Positions 6,854 to 11,604 of a stretch of DNA of 11,604 nt are shown piece after piece. The stretch is taken from positions 22,796-34,399 of the forward strand of contig DIZZ01000216.1 of the NCBI GenBank assembly GCA_002428045.1, given 5' to 3'. Below the pieces are notes generated by a model. The model searched no databases. It was not told the DNA's origin and saw only the letters and a program-made list of their open reading frames with translations. The stretch comes from Verrucomicrobia bacterium UBA6015. GTDB taxonomy: Bacteria > Verrucomicrobiota > Kiritimatiellia > UBA8416. The first letter of the stretch is position 1, and every line of letters starts with the position of its first letter. A program made the position numbers and the translations under genes.

Positions 6854-7557
6854 GTAAGCAAGGAACGCTGCCCGCACAATCATTCGATAATGTTGGCGAG
6901 CTCAGAGAGCGAATCGAGGGACAGAAACCCCGTCGCCGATATTTCCTGATCGTCTGCGAAGGGGAAAAAACGGAGCCGAACTATTTTGACAGCATCCGTC
7001 GAATGCTGCCAAGGGAAATGGCGGATAGAATTACTGTAAAGGGACAAGGATACAGTACTTTGCGACTGGTAGAAGCAGCTTGCGATAAAAACAAAGAGCG
7101 ACTGTCCTCAGGCATGCCCCCTTATTACCACATATGGGTTGTCTTTGATAAGGACAGCTTTGAGGACGACGATTTTGATAACGCCATCACCAAGATATCG
7201 GCACTTGATCGTCCATCTGAGTCAAACGAAGGTCAAGACCAACACTGGCATGCTGCATGGAGCAACGAGGCTTTTGAACTCTGGTATATCTTACATTTTC
7301 AAGAGACTACAGGCGGACCGTTATCACGTAGTTCCTATCAGCAAATGCTTGAAAAACACATAATGAATTGTTGCGGGATTGATCGGCCATACAAGAAAAA
7401 CGCCACGGACATGTTTACTCTCTTGATGAGGTACACGCCACAAGCTATTGTGCGGGCAAACAACGCGCTACGCATGCAGGCTGGGAAATCCCCGCACGCA
7501 CAGAACCCGGCAACGACAGTCCACCTCCTCGTCGAAGAACTGCTTCGATACCTGTAA
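6850..7557 (+). CDS. rloB: RloB family protein (Toprim-like putative nuclease)
   Basis: The protein has 235 residues. It starts at GTG 6850, overlapping the ATPase stop as GTGA, with a ggagg site 7 nt upstream (6838-6842). RloB hallmarks are visible: RRRYFLIVCEGEKTEPNYF (residues 29-46; glutamates E37 and E39), VVFDKDSF (97-104; acidic D100 and D102), SNEAFELWYILHF (138-150), and NPATTVH near the C-terminus. The E...DxD...E arrangement resembles the metal-binding acidic set of Toprim nucleases, which supports an effector role. RloB genes were first noted as linked to type I restriction loci in Campylobacter, and RloB-like proteins also occur in abortive-infection systems with an ATPase partner. 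The nuclease activity is inferred, not demonstrated here. Confidence 0.92.
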   Translation: MSKQGTLPAQSFDNVGELRERIEGQKPRRRYFLIVCEGEKTEPNYFDSIRRMLPREMADRITVKGQGYSTLRLVEAACDKNKERLSSGMPPYYHIWVVFDKDSFEDDDFDNAITKISALDRPSESNEGQDQHWHAAWSNEAFELWYILHFQETTGGPLSRSSYQQMLEKHIMNCCGIDRPYKKNATDMFTLLMRYTPQAIVRANNALRMQAGKSPHAQNPATTVHLLVEELLRYL

Positions 7558-7589
7558 TTCCCCGGAGATCACAGCGGCTTAAAAAGGGG

Positions 7590-7755
7590 GCTTAGGATCT
7601 CGCCATTCTCCACTCTGAATTGACGAGGCGTCCGAGATTGTTGTTGAGCATGGCAATGGCTCTGGGAATGGGATCGCAATATGCATTATGAATGCGGAAC
7701 TTATTAGACATTGTGTGCGGGGCAATGACGGAGACCGGCGAAGTTGCTTGGCTCT
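7590..7755. repeat. Module-boundary repeat, copy C
   Basis: This is the longest and most complete of the three copies and occupies the first half of the 311-nt gap (7558-7868) after rloB. It opens with tctcgccattctccact (7598-7614) and contains the 35-nt block identical to copy A (7636-7670). It then has the atgaatgcgga segment (7688-7698) and the atgacggagaccggcga block shared with copy B (7725-7741). Relative to copy B it carries one extra base near 7720, which breaks the common reading frame. The rest of the gap (about 7756-7868) is an AT-richer leader in which I see no convincing promoter or terminator. Confidence 0.82.
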
Positions 7756-7868
7756 CGACGAATGCCTCGCAAATTGATATATGAACAACTTATATGACGA
7801 GAACAGAAAAACCTGCCTCATGATGAAAGGCTTCATATGCCTAGCGTCGGACGTGGAGGATGTGTGAA

Positions 7869-8969
7869 ATGAAACCAGCATTGGACAAAGTAACAATCAA
7901 GGGATTCAAGTCGATTCGATCACTTGAAGATTTTGAACTTAAGAATCTCAACGTGCTGATTGGCGGCAATGGAGCAGGGAAAAGCAACTTCATCGAGTTC
8001 TTCCGAATGCTGCTTGCCATGATAAAGCAGGACGGCCTAAAGCAATTCATTGGCGGAAAAGCCGACACTTACCTTTACGGCGGCCCAAAAACGACGGCGG
8101 CAATTGAGATTAAGATGCGCTTTGGGGACAACGGCTACGATTTCGAGCTTGCACCAACAGAAGATGGTTTTTTTCTGATTAACAACGAGCAGCGGCACTA
8201 TTTTCCGAATCAAGCAACACGTAATCTAGGAAGTGGGCATTTCAATCCGGCTCTATTGATTGACAAGGATAATTCGGCGCATCACGGCAGCCAGCACGGT
8301 GCCTCCTGGTATACATATGAGGCTATCCGATCATGGATGATCTATCATTTCCACGATACAGGAATCAACTCAGGAATGCGTCGGTATCACGATCAGGGAC
8401 ATAATGAACATCTGTTCATGGATGCGGCGAATATTGCACCTTATCTTTTGACCCTTAAGACCGTGCACCCGTCCAGCTATGCCGAAATACTTGACGCTGT
8501 GCGCCTCGTAATCCCGTTTTTTGACGACTTCTTCCTTAAACCAAATGCTGAGGAGAACATCAGGCTCGACTGGAGGCAAAAGGGACTTCAAGACTACCCG
8601 ATGAGACCGAGCCATTTGTCAGATGGCTCTATACGCTTTATTTGTCTGGCCACCGCACTGCTACAACCGAAGCCGCCTTCAACCATTATTATTGACGAAC
8701 CTGAACTAGGACTACACCCGCAAGCAATCGCCATTTTGGCTGAGTTGCTGCAAGACGCGGCCAAGCGAACTCAGGTCGTCGTCGCGACGCAGTCCGCTGC
8801 TCTGATTAATCACTTCGCGATCGAAGATATCATCATTGTTAATCGTATGGACGGCCAATCGACTTTCGAACGACTCAAGGAGGAGGATTTCAAGGTCTGG
8901 CTGGAAGATTACTCCGTTGGCGAGTTATGGGCCAAGAACGTGATCGCGGGGGGACCCACTCATGAGTAA
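7869..8969 (+). CDS. AAA_21-type ATPase, partner of DUF4276 protein
   Basis: The protein has 366 residues. ATG 7869 has ggagg (7855-7859) at a 9-nt spacing; the in-frame ATG at 7860 abuts that site and is unlikely. The N-terminus (LDKVTIKGFKSIRSLEDFEL) is typical of RecF/SMC-like ATPases. Walker A is residues 32-39 (GGNGAGKS), the ABC signature LSDGSIR lies at 250-256, and Walker B with D-loop is STIIIDEPELGLHP (271-284). The switch region VVVATQSAALINHF (303-316) has Gln-Ser in place of the histidine found in many ABC proteins, a common variant in this family. It resembles the ATPase half of OLD-like split nuclease systems, and its end overlaps the next start by 8 nt. It differs in sequence from the ATPase at 5546-6853, so the two are not recent duplicates. 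Confidence 0.9.
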   Translation: MKPALDKVTIKGFKSIRSLEDFELKNLNVLIGGNGAGKSNFIEFFRMLLAMIKQDGLKQFIGGKADTYLYGGPKTTAAIEIKMRFGDNGYDFELAPTEDGFFLINNEQRHYFPNQATRNLGSGHFNPALLIDKDNSAHHGSQHGASWYTYEAIRSWMIYHFHDTGINSGMRRYHDQGHNEHLFMDAANIAPYLLTLKTVHPSSYAEILDAVRLVIPFFDDFFLKPNAEENIRLDWRQKGLQDYPMRPSHLSDGSIRFICLATALLQPKPPSTIIIDEPELGLHPQAIAILAELLQDAAKRTQVVVATQSAALINHFAIEDIIIVNRMDGQSTFERLKEEDFKVWLEDYSVGELWAKNVIAGGPTHE

Positions 8970-9699
8970 CCCCCTCGCCGTGACCATTATTGTCGAAGGT
9001 CTGACAGAGCTGTTGTTTGTGAAGGATGTTCTGGCCCCGCACCTTGCAGCAAAAGGCGTATTTATAACTCCAATAATTCTGTCGAAGCCCGGACAGAAGG
9101 GTGGCGACGTTCGTTTCGTCCGAGTAAAGAACGATATTGCGCGGCATTTGAAGCAACGCCAAGATTCGTATGTTTCGCTGTTGGTCGATTACTACGGCAT
9201 AGGGCACGACTGGCCAGGTCTGGATTCCGTCACGCCAGGCTCCTCCCCGAATGACATTGCTTCTACCATCTGCCAAGCGACACAGGCTGCCATTGACGCA
9301 GATCTCACAGAATATCGATCAGACAAGCGTTTTGTGCCCCATATTTCCATTCACGAATTCGAAGCACTTCTCTTTAGCGAGCCTGCAATCCTGGCAAAGT
9401 CTTTGGGTGTCGACCGGGAAAAGATCGACGCCATTATCGAAGAATGCGGAGAACCAGAAGCCATTGACCATTCGTCGCAGACATCGCCATCCAAACGCAT
9501 TGAAGGTCTCCATAGCCGATTCAAGAAAACCAGCAATGGTGTTGCCATCGCACGAGCCATCGGGATTGAGAAAATGCGGTCGAAATGTCCAGTATTCAAC
9601 GGGTGGTTGGAACGTCTTGAATCGCTAACAACGAGAGTATCAGGAGTACGTCCCTATGACAAACGTAACAGAGACAGGGCAGGGCACGCGGAATATTGA
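8962..9699 (+). CDS. DUF4276 family protein (Toprim-like putative effector)
   Basis: The protein has 245 residues, starting at ATG 8962 inside the end of the ATPase gene, with a G-rich SD-like stretch upstream (8948-8954). The features match DUF4276: VTIIVEGLTELLFVKDVL (residues 7-24, with E12 and E16), SLLVDYYGI (72-80, D76), then HISIHEFEALLFS (127-139, with E132 and E134). This E...D...HEFEALLF pattern is what one expects of a Toprim-like acidic metal site. DUF4276 genes commonly sit beside AAA_21 ATPases in defence islands, and the overlap here supports a two-component unit. The last residues, from about VSGVRP on, are Arg-rich and overlap the SD site and start of the next reading frame. 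The C-terminus could therefore be native or altered by a nearby rearrangement. Confidence 0.88.
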   Translation: MSNPLAVTIIVEGLTELLFVKDVLAPHLAAKGVFITPIILSKPGQKGGDVRFVRVKNDIARHLKQRQDSYVSLLVDYYGIGHDWPGLDSVTPGSSPNDIASTICQATQAAIDADLTEYRSDKRFVPHISIHEFEALLFSEPAILAKSLGVDREKIDAIIEECGEPEAIDHSSQTSPSKRIEGLHSRFKKTSNGVAIARAIGIEKMRSKCPVFNGWLERLESLTTRVSGVRPYDKRNRDRAGHAEY

Positions 9700-9883
9700 G
9701 TCGCTTCAAACGTATTATCAGGGAAACATCGTCTCTGACTATGAGGCCAGACGCGCGACCCAAGCGAGTTGGCACAAGGAAGCACGCGTCCTCGATACTG
9801 GCGACGTAAATTGCAAAAAAGAGGGGGTTATGGTGACTCCCCGGGGGTGCGAGGGGTGCAAACCCGTGAAAACAATTACTTAA
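9656..9883 (+). pseudogene. Truncated N-terminus of a class I SAM-dependent methyltransferase (probable remnant)
   Basis: An ATG at 9656 with an aggag site 9 nt upstream opens a 75-codon frame overlapping the end of the DUF4276 gene by 44 nt. Its residues 17-44, including YYQGNIVSDYEARRATQ then SWHKEA, resemble the usual start of small class I SAM-dependent methyltransferases (YY.G..V..YD..R....W..E). A VLDTG stretch follows almost at once, where a VLDxGCGTG SAM-binding motif would be expected only after a longer helix. The frame then becomes Lys/Gly/Cys-rich, unlike any methyltransferase, and ends in TAA. This suggests an internal deletion or a junction with core DNA somewhere between about 9785 and 9880. 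The family call rests on a short motif and is moderate at best. Confidence 0.45.
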
Positions 9884-9900
9884 AAGCTTGCGGGACTTTC

Positions 9901-9929
9901 TTGACTTTACCGTTGGATAAGGGTAGAAA
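9901..9929 (+). promoter_or_regulatory. Sigma70-type promoter for tRNA-Gln (and perhaps prs)
   Basis: TTGACT (9901-9906) is separated by 17 nt from TAGAAA (9924-9929). The -35 box matches 5/6, the -10 box 4/6, and the spacing is ideal. Transcription would start about 25 nt before the tRNA at 9962. No terminator is visible between the tRNA and prs (23 nt apart), so this promoter may serve both. Confidence 0.65.
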
Positions 9930-9961
9930 TACACTCTTTTTGCTGTAAATGGGCTAAGCGC

Positions 9962-10035
9962 TGCCCGATTGTGTAATGGTAGCACACGGGTCTTTGAAGC
10001 CCTTTGTCCTGGTTCGATTCCAGGTCGGGCAACCA
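9962..10035 (+). tRNA. trnQ: tRNA-Gln (anticodon TTG), CCA encoded
   Basis: The 74-nt gene folds as a full cloverleaf. The 7-bp acceptor stem is tgcccga/tcgggca, with the T1-A72 pair characteristic of tRNA-Gln. The D stem is gtgt/gcac. The anticodon loop ctttgaa has TTG at positions 34-36 (reads CAA), the T stem is cctgg/ccagg with loop ttcgatt, the discriminator is A, and CCA is encoded. The anticodon stem has an open or mismatched outer pair (C-T) and a G-T wobble next to the loop. It sits directly upstream of prs, an arrangement seen in several phyla. Confidence 0.96.
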
Positions 10036-10058
10036 TGGCGGTGCGATGCAGGCAGGGG

Positions 10059-11018
10059 ATGAATGTGAGTAGTAACGAGAGTTCTAAAATGAAGGTTTTC
10101 GCCGGAAATGCGAATCCGGCATTGGCGATGAAAATCGCTGATTATATCGGTATACCGATGGGAAACCTGGTGATCCAGCGCTTCACCGATGGTGAAACCT
10201 TCGTGAAGATCTGTGATAACATCCGGGGCAAGGATGTATTTGTCGTCCAGCCCCTGTGTTATCCGCCCAATGAGATGATCATGGAACTGCTGATCATGGT
10301 GGATGCCATGAAACGGGCGTCAGCCGAGCGGATCACCGCCGTGCTGCCCTACTACGGGTATGCGAGGCAGGATCGCAAGGATCAGCCGCGGGTGCCGATC
10401 ACGGCCAAGCTGGTGGCGAATCTGCTGGTGGCGGCCGGGGTGAACCGCATCCTGACCTTGGATCTGCATGCCCAGCAGATTCAGGGATTTTTCGATATTC
10501 CGGTCGATCACCTTTATGCGTTCCCGGTGATCGTACAGTATTTGAAATCCAAGAATTTTGCGAAACCCGTGCTGGTGGCTCCCGATACCGGCGGGGTGAA
10601 GGCGGCTTATGCATATGCCCAGAGCCTGGAATGCGGGTTGGCCGTGGTGGCCAAGCAGCGGTTGTCGGCCGATAAGGTGGATGCGTATTCCTTGGTGGGG
10701 AGTGTTGACGGATGCACGGCCATTATGGTAGACGATATGACCACGACGGCGGGAACGTTGTGTTCGGCGGCCAAGCTGCTCAAGGAACAAGGGGCGTCGG
10801 CGGTGTATGCGGCGGTTAGCCACGCAACCCTGACCGACAAGGGGCTGGAGCGGCTGAAGGAGTCGGCTATCCAGGAGTTGGTGGTGACGGATACGGTCCC
10901 GTTGCGAGTGGATCCGGCGGGCTATCCGGTAACGGTGCTTACGGTTTCCGAGTTGCTGGGAGAGGCCATGCTGCGGATTCATGAATGTCGTTCAGTGACG
11001 ACGCTGTTTAGAGAGTGA
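10059..11018 (+). CDS. prs: Ribose-phosphate pyrophosphokinase (PRPP synthetase)
   Basis: The enzyme makes 5-phosphoribosyl-1-diphosphate from ribose 5-phosphate and ATP in the cytoplasm, feeding nucleotide, His and Trp synthesis. From ATG 10059 it has 319 residues, normal for the family. Motifs: FTDGET (42-47), YYGYARQDRK (98-107), the metal-binding DLHAQQIQGFFDIPVD (135-150), APDTGGVKAA (174-183), and the PRPP loop MVDDMTTTAGTL (223-234). The catalytic flexible loop reads AKQRL, with K199 and R201 in the positions of the conserved Lys and Arg but Gln between them. GTG 10065 (aggggat spacing) and ATG 10089 (start MKVFAGN) are alternative starts. An open frame reaching back to 9969 runs through the tRNA and is not used. 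It is followed by rplY after 13 nt. Confidence 0.97.
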   Translation: MNVSSNESSKMKVFAGNANPALAMKIADYIGIPMGNLVIQRFTDGETFVKICDNIRGKDVFVVQPLCYPPNEMIMELLIMVDAMKRASAERITAVLPYYGYARQDRKDQPRVPITAKLVANLLVAAGVNRILTLDLHAQQIQGFFDIPVDHLYAFPVIVQYLKSKNFAKPVLVAPDTGGVKAAYAYAQSLECGLAVVAKQRLSADKVDAYSLVGSVDGCTAIMVDDMTTTAGTLCSAAKLLKEQGASAVYAAVSHATLTDKGLERLKESAIQELVVTDTVPLRVDPAGYPVTVLTVSELLGEAMLRIHECRSVTTLFRE

Positions 11019-11031
11019 GGGGTTGTAAATA

Positions 11032-11604
11032 ATGTCAGAAGTAATGGTTTTGAAGGCGGAGAAGCGGGTGGCGGCAGGATCAGCGGAAGCGCGGCGGATA
11101 CGCCTCGCGGGGGTTATTCCGGCCGAAGTGTATGGGGAGACCGGGAATCGTTCGATCAAGGTCAATGCGCATGCGTTCACGCTCATGCTCAAGCGGCATG
11201 GCGAGCATCAGATCATGGATCTTGAGATCGACGGCGCGGACGCCGGCAAGGTGCTGATCAAGGCTGTTCAGCACGACCCGCTGCATGGGGCGATCATCCA
11301 CGCCGATTTTGTGGAAGTTTCAATGAACAAGCCGATCCATGTCAAACTGCCTCTGCATTTGACGGGCGAGGCGGTTGGGACCAAGGGAGGCTGCGTCTTG
11401 GAGCAGTTGGTTCTGGAGCTCGATGTGGCCTGCCTGCCTGGCGATATGGTGGAATTCATTCCGGTGGATGTCACCGCGTTGGAAGCCGGGCACCATCTGT
11501 GCGTCAAGAATTTGACGTTACCTACCGGCCTGAGGGCGATCACGGGGGGTGATGTGGTGGTGGCATCGATCATTGTTCCGGGTGCCGAGCGTTCGGACGC
11601 AGCG
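11032..11604 (+). CDS. rplY: 50S ribosomal protein L25 / general stress protein Ctc (3' end outside window)
   Basis: The start, ATG 11032, has gagggg (11017-11022) at 9 nt spacing. 191 codons are present and the frame is still open at the window edge. Residues 1 to about 95 are the L25 domain that binds 5S rRNA (MSEVMVLKAEKR; RRIRLAGVIPAEVYG; HDPLHGAIIHADFVEV). From about residue 100 comes the TL5/Ctc-type beta domain (IHVKLPLHLTGEAVGTKGG; LPGDMVEFIPVDVTALEAG; TGGDVVVASI). This is the long Ctc form, not the short E. coli L25. It lies 13 nt after prs, as in Bacillus and many other bacteria, where pth usually follows. Confidence 0.95.
   Translation, partial: MSEVMVLKAEKRVAAGSAEARRIRLAGVIPAEVYGETGNRSIKVNAHAFTLMLKRHGEHQIMDLEIDGADAGKVLIKAVQHDPLHGAIIHADFVEVSMNKPIHVKLPLHLTGEAVGTKGGCVLEQLVLELDVACLPGDMVEFIPVDVTALEAGHHLCVKNLTLPTGLRAITGGDVVVASIIVPGAERSDAA

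Noticed and set aside
4131..7755. Boundary repeats as a CRISPR array or integron attC sites
   Set aside because: Only three diverged copies, spaced 1 to 2 kb apart, without short regular spacers and without the core inverted sites expected of attC. No cas or integron integrase gene is present.
7819..7839. Imperfect dyad around atgaa-aggc-ttcat before the second ATPase gene as an operator
   Set aside because: Only a 5-bp stem is perfect and the extension needs a bulge. Such dyads are expected by chance and there is no adjacent regulator gene or clear promoter.
9823..9876. G/C runs after the DUF4276 gene as a terminator
   Set aside because: A ccccgggg palindrome and scattered G runs are present, but there is no stable stem followed by a T run.
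9969..10058. N-terminal extension of prs back to 9969
   Set aside because: It would translate the tRNA-Gln gene. Family length and ribosome-site spacing place the start at 10059 or slightly downstream.

Overview
The window is the 3' side of a bacterial defence island joined to a core housekeeping locus; every gene found lies on the + strand. The core part is a Gln tRNA followed by prs (PRPP synthetase) and rplY/ctc (ribosomal protein L25), a widespread bacterial order. The prs motifs (RKDQPRVPI, MVDDMTTTAGT), together with a four-helix-bundle/zinc-ribbon protein of a type I associate with Lentisphaerae, Verrucomicrobia and Kiritimatiellae, point to a Gram-negative bacterium of the PVC group. 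This placement is an inference from remembered family patterns, not from a search.

Layout. (1) 1-1743: C-terminal 580 residues of a large N6-adenine DNA methyltransferase of the Eco57I/type IIG kind; its 5' part lies outside the window. Its codon use is mosaic, as if the target-recognition domain had been exchanged. (2) 1744-1906: a structured inverted-repeat element with a 9-bp period. (3) 1907-2689: four-helix-bundle protein with a C-terminal topoisomerase-type zinc ribbon. (4) 2860-4107: coiled-coil protein with two membrane segments, not recognised. (5) 4267-5271: RhuM-family protein. (6) 5546-7557: RloA-like AAA ATPase and RloB, overlapping by 4 nt. (7) 7869-9699: a second AAA ATPase and a DUF4276 (Toprim-like) protein, overlapping by 8 nt, followed by a start-proximal methyltransferase fragment at 9656-9883. 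(8) 9901-11604: promoter, tRNA-Gln, prs and partial rplY.

The most striking structure not explained by the genes is a degenerate intergenic repeat in three copies (about 4131-4242, 5281-5397 and 7590-7755). One copy lies in each gap between consecutive modules: coiled-coil gene, RhuM, RloAB, ATPase-DUF4276. The copies look like decayed remnants of one coding segment. They may have acted as recombination sites through which the modules were assembled.

Functionally, the two ATPase plus Toprim-like pairs resemble split OLD-family nucleases and related abortive-infection systems (RloAB, PARIS-like logic). In these an SMC/ABC-type ATPase is thought to sense or control a partner nuclease. With the methyltransferase and RhuM they make up a plausible anti-phage cluster. 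No system here can be called new from sequence alone. The membrane coiled-coil orphan, the ATPase-DUF4276 pair and the module-boundary repeat are the best candidates for something not yet described.
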